Shown: positions 17,184 to 25,415 of the stretch, one piece after another
Layout of the letters: every line of letters begins with the position of its first letter
Position numbering within the stretch: position 1 is the first letter of the stretch
Assembly (NCBI RefSeq): GCF_014195095.1
Contig: NZ_JACIBC010000006.1
Location: forward strand, 248,001-312,000
DNA from: Rhizobium sp. BK602
GTDB taxonomy: Bacteria > Pseudomonadota > Alphaproteobacteria > Rhizobiales > Rhizobiaceae
Direction: 5' to 3'
DNA: 64,000 nucleotides
The notes under the pieces: generated by a model
The model's input: the letters and a program-made list of their open reading frames with translations, nothing else
Databases searched by the model: none
Told to the model about the DNA's origin: nothing
Made by a program: the position numbers and the translations under genes

Positions 17184-17358
17184 CTCAGCAAGGGACTTTG
17201 CCGTTTCGCCCCTTGTTATCCTTGCCGCCTTCATGTATAGGCACGCCATCTTAATTGGAAGCCGTGGCCTCAATCGGTCTGCGGCTTCATTTATTCAATC
17301 GGTTCGGTTGCCGCAATGGCTTGCGACAAATGGACCCTGGCATGACAGGAAGATTGTT

Positions 17359-17580
17359 ATGAAGGCCAACATCCATCCCGACTACCACACCATCAAGGTA
17401 GTCATGACCGACGGCACCGAATACGAAACCCGCTCGACCTGGGGTTCTGAAGGCGCTGTCATGAACCTCGAAATCGACAGCAAGTCGCATCCGGCATGGA
17501 CCGGCGGCAACCAGCAGCTCATGGACCGTGGCGGCCGCGTCTCGAAGTTCAACAAGCGCTTCGGCGGCCTCGGCATCTAA
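17359..17580 (+). CDS. rpmE: 50S ribosomal protein L31
   Basis: A 73-residue protein (MKANIHPDYHTIKVVMTDGT, later HPAWTGGNQQLMDRGGRVSK and FNKRFGGLGI) typical of L31. It lacks the CxxC zinc site, so it is the zinc-independent form that alphaproteobacteria use as the normal copy. L31 sits at the subunit interface of the ribosome. The gene is divergent from the ABC exporter and ends with a clear terminator. Confidence 0.97.
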   Translation: MKANIHPDYHTIKVVMTDGTEYETRSTWGSEGAVMNLEIDSKSHPAWTGGNQQLMDRGGRVSKFNKRFGGLGI

Positions 17581-17608
17581 TCGCTTCGCGAGCCGATATT
17601 TTGAAAAG

Positions 17609-17632
17609 AGCCCGGTTTTGCCGGGCTTTTTT
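17609..17632 (+). terminator. Rho-independent terminator of rpmE
   Basis: The stem AGCCCGG/CCGGGCT with loop TTTTG is followed by a T-run (TTTTTTATT). It starts 29 bases after the rpmE stop. Confidence 0.92.
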
Positions 17633-17696
17633 ATTACCTTCTGGCGGGGAAACTGCCGCCGGATGAGCGACGGCACACGGTTGCCCAATGACAGGG

Positions 17697-18326
17697 CTAT
17701 TCCAACCCCTCTTCCCGAAGCGCTTTCCTGACCGAATCGCGTTCGCGCATGCGTCCATACCACGCCCTGAGATTGTCCAGTCGATCGAAATGGATGTCTG
17801 CCTTGTAGTAGGACTTCAGCCAGCCTGCCTGGCCCCAGCCGGTGAGCGCGAACAGGTAGGCGTCGGCCACGGTGAAGGTGCTGCCCATGAGAAAGTCGCG
17901 ATCGGCAAGCTGTTCGTCTATCCAGGCGTAGCGCTTTTCAAGTTTCGGCGTCGCGGTCTCCACGTATTTGCCTGCCAGTCGCGCGTATAGAAGCGGGATG
18001 AAGCCCTTGTGAATCTCTGTTGCCAGGAAATTGAGCCATTCCTGCAGGCGGTAGCGTTCCATCGTGCCGTTTGGCGAGGCCAGGCCTCGTTCCGGCTTGA
18101 GGTCGGCCAGATATTGCACGATCACCGGCCCTTCGCGCAGCCTTGTGCCGCTGTCCAGTTCGAGGACCGGAACATAGCCAAGGGGATTGATGTCGTAATA
18201 GTCGTCGCCGCCTTCGATCATATGCTTGCCGTGATCGACTTTGAGCAGCGTCACATCGAGACCGAGCTCATTGATGACGATATGGGGAGAAAGGGAACAA
18301 CTGGCGGGCATGTAATAGAGCTTCAC
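17697..18326 (-). CDS. Glutathione S-transferase
   Basis: A 209-residue protein reading MKLYYMPASCSLSPHIVINE, with an N-terminal thioredoxin-like domain (NPLGYVPVLELD, EGPVIVQYLADLKP) and an alpha-helical C-terminal domain (FTVADAYLFALTGW). SxSPH and the cis-proline motif YVPVL fit the bacterial beta-class GSTs, in which a cysteine near residue 10 (here Cys10) binds glutathione. GTG at 18326 with GGAGA six bases before it is a better start than the TTG two codons upstream. It is divergent from an HxlR-type regulator, which probably controls it under thiol or electrophile stress. Confidence 0.92.
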   Translation of the reverse strand: MKLYYMPASCSLSPHIVINELGLDVTLLKVDHGKHMIEGGDDYYDINPLGYVPVLELDSGTRLREGPVIVQYLADLKPERGLASPNGTMERYRLQEWLNFLATEIHKGFIPLLYARLAGKYVETATPKLEKRYAWIDEQLADRDFLMGSTFTVADAYLFALTGWGQAGWLKSYYKADIHFDRLDNLRAWYGRMRERDSVRKALREEGLE

Positions 18327-18400
18327 TTGCAATCTCCATGGCGGATTTTCGACTGCCTGCCTTCACGCTGAAAGGCGGCTTCACGCCATGTAGTCGAAGC

Positions 18401-18454
18401 AGTATATAAAAGTAAGAAGGCACTAGTTTGACATCTAGGTACATAAAATATACT
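18401..18454. promoter_or_regulatory. Divergent GST/HxlR promoter with AGTATAT inverted repeat
   Basis: AGTATAT at 18401-18407 is repeated inverted as ATATACT at 18448-18454. Between them TTGACA (18428-18433) stands 15 bases from TATACT (18449-18454), a plausible promoter toward the HxlR gene. The arms could be operator half-sites. Confidence 0.5.
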
Positions 18455-18475
18455 TAAATGCGCCTGGAGGTTTCT

Positions 18476-18798
18476 ATGAAAAAAATGTAAGCGGCTGTTC
18501 CGTCGAGGAGGCAATGCACCTGTTGGGCGGGCGTTGGCGCCTGCTTTTGGTATCCTATCTGGTCGATGGTCCGAAGCGCTTCAACGAACTCCGGCGGGAT
18601 GTGCCGGGGATCTCCCAGAGGATGCTGACCTTGGACCTCCGCGCCCTTGAGGAGGCGGGCCTCGTGGTGCGTACCGTATATCCTACAGTGCCGGTCAAGG
18701 TGGAATATGCGCTGACGGAGGATGGTCAGAGACTGAAGAACGTCGTTGCCGTTATTCAGGAATTCGGACTTTGGCTGAAGCAGCGCTACGCGGCCTAG
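18476..18798 (+). CDS. HxlR family regulator, frame broken after the start codon
   Basis: The frame from 18481 to 18798 reads NVSGCSVEEAMHLLGGRWRL and continues through LNELRRDVPGISQRMLT-like HxlR winged-helix sequence (here FNELRRDVPGISQRMLTLDL). The well-placed GGAGG and ATG at 18476 are in another frame: ATG-AAA-AAA-ATG-TAA. One extra A in the A7 run (18479-18485) would give M-K-K-N-V-S-G-C and a normal HxlR protein of about 108 residues with its N-terminal cysteine. Without it only an internal ATG at 18514, whose AGGAGG is only two bases away, could start a 94-residue protein lacking that cysteine. HxlR proteins such as HypR and YodB use this cysteine to sense quinones and aldehydes. Confidence 0.8.
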
Positions 18799-18841
18799 AT
18801 GCTCGCCGATAATTTTCCATCTGCCGGCTTCCGGAATGCAA

Positions 18842-18868
18842 AACCGGCCGTGCGAAACACGACCGGTT
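18842..18868. terminator. Hairpin between convergent HxlR and rcdA-like genes
   Basis: AACCGG and CCGGTT arms with an inner CGTG/CACG pair form a stem. On the minus strand it is followed by TTTTGC. It could end either of the convergent genes. Confidence 0.5.
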
Positions 18869-18899
18869 CAAACTGCCAGCACATCCGAAAGCGATTCGC

Positions 18900-19412
18900 T
18901 TATTCCCCGAAAGCCGTCTGCAGCAGGGTGAGCTGCGCCTTGACGCTGTTCTGGTTGTCCGGAACCATCGGGGCTTCCGTCGGGCGATAGATTTCGCGAT
19001 CGAGCAGGGCGACGCGGTTCTGCAGGCGCAGCGAGCGCTCGACGAGGTCGCGGAAGGCTTCGGGCAGGTCGTTCCAGCCGGGAGCGTTGCGGTCGACGTT
19101 GAAGCCGTCGAGGCGAACCTTGTTCTTTTCGGCCAGCACCTGATCGCGCGACATTTCGCCATTGTTGACGGCGCGCTGCAGGAGCAGCCAGGAGGCCATC
19201 TGCATCAGGCGGGTGGTGAGCCGCATGGATTCGGCTGCGTAGAGAACGGAGGCCATGCGGGGCAGGGCCTTGGAGGCGACGCGTCCCTGTCCATCAAGAT
19301 AGGCCGCGGTTTCCTCGACCAGGGACATGCCTTCGGAGTAAAGCATTCTGAACTGCGCCGACGACGCGGCATGGCCAGCAAAGCTGATCGTGTTCAACCC
19401 AAGTTCCGACAT
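18900..19412 (-). CDS. rcdA: RcdA-like protein (DUF1465)
   Basis: A 170-residue helical protein with FRMLYSEGMSLVEETAAYLD, then ESMRLTTRLMQMASWLLLQR and a region ending near NVDRNAPGWNDLPEAFRDLV, all typical of DUF1465. The Caulobacter member, RcdA, is an adaptor that helps ClpXP degrade the cell-cycle regulator CtrA. The same role here is an inference. ATG at 19412 with AGGGA eight bases upstream is preferred over a GTG nine codons earlier. The acidic unstructured tail expected in RcdA is short in this protein. Confidence 0.85.
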   Translation of the reverse strand: MSELGLNTISFAGHAASSAQFRMLYSEGMSLVEETAAYLDGQGRVASKALPRMASVLYAAESMRLTTRLMQMASWLLLQRAVNNGEMSRDQVLAEKNKVRLDGFNVDRNAPGWNDLPEAFRDLVERSLRLQNRVALLDREIYRPTEAPMVPDNQNSVKAQLTLLQTAFGE

Positions 19413-19780
19413 CGAAGAAATCCCTGCTTCACGCAACACTTTTGTTCAGGAAAAGCCGGCCAAGTCCAAGAGAACTCTCGGCACCCGTTCTTATGACTTC
19501 AGGATGCTGGTTTTAACTGAAATTCGCAAGGCGATTCTTAAGAAAGGGTTAATCTCCACAGTTTCGTCGAAACCACCTGAAAAAGGCGAAAAAGAAGAGC
19601 CGCAAAAGCGGCTCTCAAGGTAAAACAGGGAGAAAAATCAGACCAATTCGACAAGTGGAGGAATCGTCTGAGTCCAGAGCAAATCTGGATGGACATAGTA
19701 ATATGTCGTAAAGCTTAACATTCTGTTGAGCATATCTTCGCCCGTGTCTCGCAGCCACGAATTTCGAGCGGACGAGGGGC
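19413..19780. other. Intergenic region between rcdA-like and DUF1192 genes
   Basis: About 370 bases with no convincing gene on either strand. It contains the minus-strand terminator at 19590-19614 and an AT-rich stretch before the rcdA-like start that probably holds its promoter. Short reading frames here have no SD or family likeness. Confidence 0.6.
19590..19614 (-). terminator. Rho-independent terminator downstream of DUF1192 gene
   Basis: On the minus strand GAGCCGC-TTTT-GCGGCTC is followed by TTCTTTTTCGCC. It is the only good terminator in the region and ends transcription coming from the DUF1192 gene. Confidence 0.72.
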
Positions 19781-19972
19781 TCAGAAGCGGAAGAGATTCT
19801 CGGCCGCCTTGCGTCCGGATGCCTTGGCGGCGATTTCCTCTTCCAGCCGGGCGATCTCCGCCTGCAGAAGCGCGACGCGGTTCTTGAGCTCATCGACGGA
19901 GAGCAGCGACAGATCGCTGCCGATCTCATGGGCGGATGGCTGCTGTGGGCGGTCGTCGTCGAAAATGCTCAT
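19781..19972 (-). CDS. DUF1192 family small protein
   Basis: A 63-residue protein, MSIFDDDRPQQPSAHEIGSD followed by LLSVDELKNRVALLQAEIAR and a helical tail with LEEEIAAKASGRKAAE. This is the DUF1192 family, short alphaproteobacterial coiled-coil proteins of unknown function. GAGG-type purines precede the ATG. The upstream neighbour is a palindromic repeat element and then the MFS gene on the same strand. Confidence 0.9.
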   Translation of the reverse strand: MSIFDDDRPQQPSAHEIGSDLSLLSVDELKNRVALLQAEIARLEEEIAAKASGRKAAENLFRF

Positions 19973-20046
19973 CTCGGCTCCTCCTTGCCGCTGGAGCGCC
20001 GCGCGTTCATCCGCACGGTAAGGATGGCTCCAGCCTTTCGAATCCA

Positions 20047-20097
20047 GAGCATCTTGTCCGCTTGCAGGGATGCAGCCTGAAAGCGGACAAGATGCTC
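20047..20097. repeat. Palindromic intergenic repeat with 17-bp arms
   Basis: A perfect 17-bp inverted repeat begins GAGCATCTTGTCCGC at 20047 and is mirrored at 20081-20097, with an inner TGCAGG segment. It belongs to the same style of element as the one beside purK. It lies 9 bases after the MFS stop. Confidence 0.75.
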
Positions 20098-20105
20098 CAG
20101 TGGGT

Positions 20106-21380
20106 TCAGGTGCCGTAATTTACAGTGGTATCGTCTTTTTTTGAAGGGTCACTGCGTGCAAGCGCCATGCTTTCGGGCGTGATCATCTGCGCGTTGGCCG
20201 AAGGCATGGTCGTATAGGTGTCGCGATCGCTCGCGGGCTTGGCGGCGCGCTGGCGGCTGCGGAAGATCGCATAGGCGGTGATCAGCACATGGGCGACAGC
20301 GGTGACGAAGAACAGCGCGTAGGGACCGATGACCGACATGACCGGGCCGCCGAGCGTCGGGCCGATGATCGTGCCGATGCCGTAGAGCAGGAGGAGGCCG
20401 CCGGAAACCTTGACGAAATCCTCGGGCGCGGCGAAGTCGTTGGCATGGGCGACGGCGATCGGATAGAGCGTGTTGGCGACCGCGCCATAGATGACCACCA
20501 TGCCGATCAGAAAATAGGGGCTGCCCGGCTGCAACAGGAAGAGCAGCAGGCCGTCGAGTGCCGCGATGGCGGCCATGCCGGCGAGCACATAGCGGCGGTC
20601 GATGCGGTCGGAAAGGCGTCCGGCCGGAAGCTGCATCAGGGCGCCGGCGAAGATGGTCGAGCTCATCATCAGCGCGATATCGCGCTCGGGCAGGCCGGCA
20701 TTGGCGCCGAAGACGGCGCCAAGCGTGCCGTAGGCGCCGTTGGCGATGCCGACGAGCAGGATGCCGAGGGACGCGACCGGCGAATTGCGATAGAGCGCCT
20801 TCAGGTCGAGGCTGACCGTTTTCAGCGGCTGCGGCGACGCCGCGGTCGACAGCGTCGTCGGCAGCATGGCGACGCAATAGCAGATGCCGCAGATCATGAA
20901 GAGGATGGGCGTATGCACGTCGGCGAAGGGAACCATCATCTGCCCGGCGACGGCGCCGATCAGGGTGATGCCGATATAGAGCGAAAAGATCGCTCCCCGG
21001 CTCTCGTTGGTCGCCCGCTCGTTGAGCCAGCTTTCGATGATCATCGAGGTGCCGGCGGTGCAGAAGCCGGTGACGGCGCGCAGCGCCACCCACCAATAGG
21101 GATCGACGATGATGCCGGTCAGAAGCGCGATGATGGCGATGACGGAGATGAAGCCGGAAAAGGCGCGCACATGGCCGATGCGCCGCACCAGTTTCGGCGC
21201 CGTCAGGCAGCCGAGCACGAAGCCGGTGGCCCAGGTGGTGCCGAGCAAGCCGAGCGTCGTCGTGGCATAGCCTTCGGCGGTGCCGCGCACGGGCAGGAGC
21301 AGGCCGTGCAGGCCATTTCCCGTGAACAGGAAGAGCGTACCGAACAGCAGGGCGAGAACGGGCAAAATATTTCTTTTCAT
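20106..21380 (-). CDS. MFS transporter
   Basis: A 424-residue inner-membrane protein with about twelve hydrophobic helices. The loop after the second helix reads APKLVRRIGHVRAF and the central one PAGRLSDRIDRRYVLAGMAA, the conserved MFS motif A in both halves. The C-terminus is a hydrophilic 50-residue tail. It is likely a proton-driven exporter of the YcaD/sugar-efflux kind; the substrate is unknown. ATG at 21380 is chosen, although a GTG three codons upstream is also in frame. A palindromic element follows the stop. Confidence 0.9.
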   Translation of the reverse strand: MKRNILPVLALLFGTLFLFTGNGLHGLLLPVRGTAEGYATTTLGLLGTTWATGFVLGCLTAPKLVRRIGHVRAFSGFISVIAIIALLTGIIVDPYWWVALRAVTGFCTAGTSMIIESWLNERATNESRGAIFSLYIGITLIGAVAGQMMVPFADVHTPILFMICGICYCVAMLPTTLSTAASPQPLKTVSLDLKALYRNSPVASLGILLVGIANGAYGTLGAVFGANAGLPERDIALMMSSTIFAGALMQLPAGRLSDRIDRRYVLAGMAAIAALDGLLLFLLQPGSPYFLIGMVVIYGAVANTLYPIAVAHANDFAAPEDFVKVSGGLLLLYGIGTIIGPTLGGPVMSVIGPYALFFVTAVAHVLITAYAIFRSRQRAAKPASDRDTYTTMPSANAQMITPESMALARSDPSKKDDTTVNYGT

Positions 21381-21530
21381 GTCCCCCACTTTCGTTCGAT
21401 TCCGCTTAAGGAACCGATAAGGCAGGAAACGCGCCCTGCCAGCTTTCGCTATTGATTGTGCCCCGGATTGCCGCTATCGGCGTGTAGAAACAGTCTGTTG
21501 GCGCGGAAAAATGTCCGTCCTATGACGATT

Positions 21531-21580
21531 AGAGCATGATCTTAAAAACTGCGCTGCGGCTTTTTCGACAGAGCGTGCTC
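21531..21580. repeat. Degenerate copy of the GAGCATGAT palindromic repeat
   Basis: AGAGCATGAT at the left and GAGCGTGCTC at the right with a CGGCTTTTTCG centre match the arms of the element near 5063 imperfectly. It lies between the MFS gene and a small membrane protein gene. Confidence 0.5.
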
Positions 21581-21607
21581 ACTCTTGCGCAAACGGGGAA
21601 AAATAGC

Positions 21608-21769
21608 GTGACAAAAGCGATCGCGGCGCTGCTGATGCTGGCCATGGCGGTGCAGATCATCAAGCCGCTCGGGCTGCCTGGGCTCCGGCGGCGTTCTGAT
21701 TTCTGGAAGCTTGCGATCATCGCCTTCGTGGCCTGGACCATCGCGCTGGTCATCAACGAGACGTTTTGA
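21608..21769 (+). CDS. Small membrane protein of unknown function
   Basis: A 53-residue protein, VTKAIAALLMLAMAVQIIKP then LGLPGLRRRSDFWKLAIIAF and a second hydrophobic end. It has two predicted transmembrane helices with the positively charged LPGLRRRSDFWK loop between them. Similar small proteins occur in rhizobia, to my recollection, without a known role. GTG at 21608 is chosen, with GGGG nine bases upstream; the earlier ATG at 21536 lies inside a repeat element and is less likely. Confidence 0.68.
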   Translation: MTKAIAALLMLAMAVQIIKPLGLPGLRRRSDFWKLAIIAFVAWTIALVINETF

Positions 21770-21803
21770 CGCACGGGTCCCAAGCTGGGGTCTTGGATCT
21801 GGC

Positions 21804-22721
21804 CTAAAAGGTGACTTCGCCGCGCATGACGCTGACGCAATCGCCCGAGACGAAGACGTCGGTGACGGAGCCGGCGGATTTCCTGACATCGAGATCGATC
21901 AGGCTGCGCCGACCCATTTCCACGCCCTGTTCGATGGTGATGTCCAGCTTCGTGTCACTCTCGGGCAGCAAGGAGGCCAGATAGGCGCCAAGGGCGGCGG
22001 AGGCGCTGCCGGTCGCCGGATCTTCGAGAACATTGTCCAGCGGCGCGAACATGCGGGCGCGGATATGCCAGGGCTTGTCGGCCGAGCGCGTATAGAGGAA
22101 CAGCGAAAAATCGGTCTTCTCGTCTTGATGGCGGGCGGCTGCTTCGGCGAAGACGGCTGCATTCGGGCGGGCCTTGCCGAGGGTTTCGAGACCATCCACT
22201 TCGGCAAAGGCGAAGAGCAGCCCGACGGAGGCGAATGTCGGGCTGTGCGTTTCATGACGGATGGATGCGGGATCGATCTCGACACAGCGGGCGACAAGCT
22301 CGCCGGCGATGGCGCTGCCCACCCGCAACGCGCCGGGCGCCCGTATCTTCGCGCCGCTGACCTCGGTGCCGTTGCGCAGGAGCTGCACATCCACCAACCC
22401 GGCTTTCTCTTCGAAGAGAAGCCTGTCGCCCGGCGCCTTTCCGAAGATCTCCGTTTGCCGTCCGAGCACGAAGGCCGTGCCGACATTGGGGTGGCCAGCG
22501 AAGGGGATTTCCTTGGTCGGCGTAAAGATGCGGACGCGCGCCGTATTGTCCGGATTCTCCGGCGGCAGCACGAAGGTCACTTCGGAATAATTGAACTCCG
22601 TCGCGATCTTCTGCATCGCCTCGTCGCTCAAGCCCCGCGCATCGGGAATGACGGCGAGCGGATTGCCGGCAAAGCGTTCGGAGGTGAAGACGTCGATGGT
22701 GAAATAGGCGACGGTGGGCAT
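21804..22721 (-). CDS. PhzF family isomerase/epimerase-like protein
   Basis: A 305-residue protein of the diaminopimelate epimerase fold. The start TIDVFTSERFAGNPLAVIPD with the DVFT and GNPLAV motifs, the acid in FNYSEVTFV (the PhzF catalytic Glu) and FTPTKEIPFAGHPNVGTAFV are all PhzF signatures, as is DPATGSASAALGAYLA near residue 215. PhzF itself isomerises a phenazine precursor, but most bacterial homologues have unknown substrates. It is a single gene without phenazine genes nearby. Confidence 0.93.
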   Translation of the reverse strand: MPTVAYFTIDVFTSERFAGNPLAVIPDARGLSDEAMQKIATEFNYSEVTFVLPPENPDNTARVRIFTPTKEIPFAGHPNVGTAFVLGRQTEIFGKAPGDRLLFEEKAGLVDVQLLRNGTEVSGAKIRAPGALRVGSAIAGELVARCVEIDPASIRHETHSPTFASVGLLFAFAEVDGLETLGKARPNAAVFAEAAARHQDEKTDFSLFLYTRSADKPWHIRARMFAPLDNVLEDPATGSASAALGAYLASLLPESDTKLDITIEQGVEMGRRSLIDLDVRKSAGSVTDVFVSGDCVSVMRGEVTF

Positions 22722-22849
22722 GGGCGGCTCCTGCTCATCAAGAAATGATCAGGATATAAGCGCCTGCCGTTTGCCGCCGGAAGCTGAAACTTGTGCGGGT
22801 GACAACTTCGCGGTCGGCATTCTCGGGCTATGCACAACATCGGTAAAGA

Positions 22850-22882
22850 TAAAAAGCCCCGACCGCATCGCGATCGGGGCTT
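22850..22882 (-). terminator. Rho-independent terminator of fba
   Basis: On the minus strand AAGCCCCGA/TCGGGGCTT is followed by a T-run (TTTTTATC). It begins 27 bases after the aldolase stop. Confidence 0.88.
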
Positions 22883-22908
22883 CCATCCGTTCGAAATGCC
22901 GCCTGAAA

Positions 22909-23931
22909 TCAAGCAGCCTTTTCGCGTTCCTTCGTCCAGTTTCCCTTGGCGGCAAGATAGTTCATCTCGGCGCGGTGGGTGAAGGCGCGCTGGCCGGCAG
23001 CGACGTTTTCCAGTTTACCGCCCCATGCCTTGAGCGCGCTGTCCTGAAGGGCGCGGCCATAGGAGAAGGTGACGAACCAGGGAAGATCGTAGCCGTTGAT
23101 GGCGGAGAGATGCGCGGTCGCTTCTTCTGGCGATTGACCACCGGAGAGGAAGGCGATGCCCGGAACGGCGGCGGGAACGGTTTCCTTCAGCACCTTGACG
23201 GTGCGCTCGGCGACCTGCTCGACGGAGGCCTTGCGGGCCTTCTTGCCGTCGATGACCATGCTCGGCTTCAGGATCATGCCTTCAAGGCTGACGCGGGCTT
23301 CGGCGAGTTCCTGGAAGACGATCTGCAGCGCCCAGCGGGTGACTTCCTCGCTGCGGTCGAGATCCTGCGTGCCGGGCACGCCGTCCATCAGCACTTCCGG
23401 CTCGACGATCGGCACGATCTTGGCCTGCTGGCAAAGAGCGGCGTAGCGGGCGAGCGCGTGGGCGTTGGCCTTGACCGCGCCATAGGTCGGCAGCGTGTCG
23501 GAAATGGCGATCACGCCGCGCCATTTGGCGAAGCGAGCGCCGGCATCGTAATATTTCACCAGGCGGTCGGCGAGGCCGTCGAGGCCTTCCGTGATGGTTT
23601 CGTCGGGGAAGGCGGCCAGCGGCTTGGCACCGACATCGACCTTGATGCCCGGAATGCTGCCGGCGGCCTTGATGACGTCGACGAAAGGCGTGCCGTCCGC
23701 AGCTTTCTGGAAGAGGGTTTCCTCATAGAGGATGACGCCGGAGATGTACTTCTTCATCGCGTCGTCGGAGCGGAAGAGCATTTCGCGATAGTCGCGGCGG
23801 CTCTCTTCGGTCGAGGCGAGAGCGATCGTATCGAAGCGCTTCTTGATCGTGGCGGTGGATTCGTCCGCGGCAAGGAGGCCCTTGCCATCGGCAACCATCT
23901 TTACGGCAATGTCTTCAATTCTTTCGCTCAT
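22909..23931 (-). CDS. fbaB: Class I fructose-bisphosphate aldolase
   Basis: A 340-residue Schiff-base aldolase. GLLAADESTATIKKRF near the N-terminus and LEGMILKPSMVIDG near residue 220, with the active-site lysine, are class I aldolase signatures, and SGGQSPEEATAHL lies close to the C-terminus. It splits or forms fructose 1,6-bisphosphate in glycolysis and gluconeogenesis. It lies 209 bp after pgk on the same strand, completing the tkt-gap-pgk-fba cluster, and ends with a strong terminator. Confidence 0.96.
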   Translation of the reverse strand: MSERIEDIAVKMVADGKGLLAADESTATIKKRFDTIALASTEESRRDYREMLFRSDDAMKKYISGVILYEETLFQKAADGTPFVDVIKAAGSIPGIKVDVGAKPLAAFPDETITEGLDGLADRLVKYYDAGARFAKWRGVIAISDTLPTYGAVKANAHALARYAALCQQAKIVPIVEPEVLMDGVPGTQDLDRSEEVTRWALQIVFQELAEARVSLEGMILKPSMVIDGKKARKASVEQVAERTVKVLKETVPAAVPGIAFLSGGQSPEEATAHLSAINGYDLPWFVTFSYGRALQDSALKAWGGKLENVAAGQRAFTHRAEMNYLAAKGNWTKEREKAA

Positions 23932-24085
23932 TTTCGTTCTCCAAGGCGATTTCAGTCAGCGACGAGTGGAATATGAATCGCCGATAACAGAAGTGGAGGA
24001 GGAGGGAAATGGGCAGCTAACTAATTGAAACGATTGAAATGATTTCAACCGTTTGAAAGTTTTGGAGACTGTTCGGGCCTCTGGA

Positions 24086-24120
24086 GGAAAGCCGCGAAAC
24101 TCTTGTCATCGCGGCTTTCC
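24086..24120 (-). terminator. 12-bp hairpin after pgk
   Basis: A perfect GGAAAGCCGCGA/TCGCGGCTTTCC stem lies 21 bases after the pgk stop. No T-run follows, so it may be an attenuating or mRNA-stabilising hairpin rather than a full terminator. Confidence 0.5.
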
Positions 24121-24140
24121 CGATCGTCACTGCGCGGCCG

Positions 24141-25343
24141 TTATTTCGCGGCGGTGAGAACGGCGACGCCCGGCAGGACCTTGCCTTCCATCCATTCGAG
24201 GAAGGCGCCGCCCGCCGTCGAGACATAGCTGAAGTCGTCGGCGACGCCGGCGTGGTTCAGCGCGGAAACCGTATCGCCGCCGCCGGCAACCGAGGTGAGC
24301 TTGCCGGCCTTGGTACGTTCGGCGGCGTATTTGGCGGCCGCGACGGTGGCTGCGTCGAAGGGGGCGATTTCGAAGGCGCCGAGCGGGCCGTTCCAGACCA
24401 GTGTCGTGGCGCGTTCGATCCAAGCCTTGACGGCTTCGACCGATTTCGGGCCGACATCGAGGACCATGGCGTCGGCGGGAATGGCTTCGATCGGCACGAT
24501 CTCGTTGTCGGCACCCGCCTTGAATTCACGGGCGACGACGCCGTCTTCCGGCAGGACGATGGCGCAGCCGGCGGCCGCGGCCTCGATCATGATCTGCTTG
24601 GCGGTTTCGGCCAGGTCATGTTCGCAGAGCGACTTGCCGACATTGGTGCCGCGGGCAGCGAGGAAGGTGTTGGCCATGCCGCCACCGATCACCAGGGCAT
24701 CGACCTTCTTGACCAGGTTCTGCAGGAGATCGATCTTGGTCGAAACCTTGGCGCCGCCGACGATGGCGACGACCGGGCGGACCGGATTGCCGAGGCCCTT
24801 TTCAAGCGCTTCGAGCTCGGCCTGCATGGTGCGGCCGGCATAGGCGGGCAGGTGGTGGGCAAGGCCCTCGGTCGAGGCATGGGCGCGGTGGGCGGCCGAG
24901 AAGGCGTCGTTCACATAGAGGTCGCCATTGGCGGCCAGCGCCTTGGTGAAGGCCGCATCGTTCTTCTCTTCTTCCTTGTGGAAGCGGGTGTTTTCAAGCA
25001 GCAGGATATCGCCGTTGTTCATCTTCGCCACCGCCTCCGCGGCCGGTTGGCCGATGCAGTCCGAGGCGAAGAGAACGGCGTGGTCGAGCACTTCCTCGAC
25101 GGCCGGGACGATCAGGGACAGCGACAGGTCCGGCGAGGGACCATCCTTCGGGCGGCCGAAATGGGCCAGCAGGATGACCTTGGCGCCCTTGCCGGACAAT
25201 TCGAGAATGGTCGGCGCGACACGCTCGATCCGGGTCGCATCGGTCACCTTGCCGTCCTTGACCGGCACATTGAGGTCGACGCGCACGAGCACGCGCTTGC
25301 CGGTGATGTCGGTGAGGTCGTCGAGGGTCTTGAAGGCTGGCAT
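24141..25343 (-). CDS. pgk: Phosphoglycerate kinase
   Basis: A 400-residue enzyme. KRVLVRVDLNVPVKDGKVTD is the conserved PGK N-terminus, LLAHFGRPKD is the next substrate-binding loop, and GGAKVSTKIDLL and GGGDTVSAL near the C-terminal end bind the nucleotide. It transfers phosphate between 1,3-bisphosphoglycerate and ADP. The frame is open to 25409, but ATG at 25343 aligns with the family. It lies between the antiporter and fba genes on the same strand. Confidence 0.97.
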   Translation of the reverse strand: MPAFKTLDDLTDITGKRVLVRVDLNVPVKDGKVTDATRIERVAPTILELSGKGAKVILLAHFGRPKDGPSPDLSLSLIVPAVEEVLDHAVLFASDCIGQPAAEAVAKMNNGDILLLENTRFHKEEEKNDAAFTKALAANGDLYVNDAFSAAHRAHASTEGLAHHLPAYAGRTMQAELEALEKGLGNPVRPVVAIVGGAKVSTKIDLLQNLVKKVDALVIGGGMANTFLAARGTNVGKSLCEHDLAETAKQIMIEAAAAGCAIVLPEDGVVAREFKAGADNEIVPIEAIPADAMVLDVGPKSVEAVKAWIERATTLVWNGPLGAFEIAPFDAATVAAAKYAAERTKAGKLTSVAGGGDTVSALNHAGVADDFSYVSTAGGAFLEWMEGKVLPGVAVLTAAK

Positions 25344-25415
25344 GGGAGGATCCAATGTTGTTGGTGGCGTGAAGTGCGCCGACCATACTACGGATGATCT
25401 GAGACGCAAGGCATC

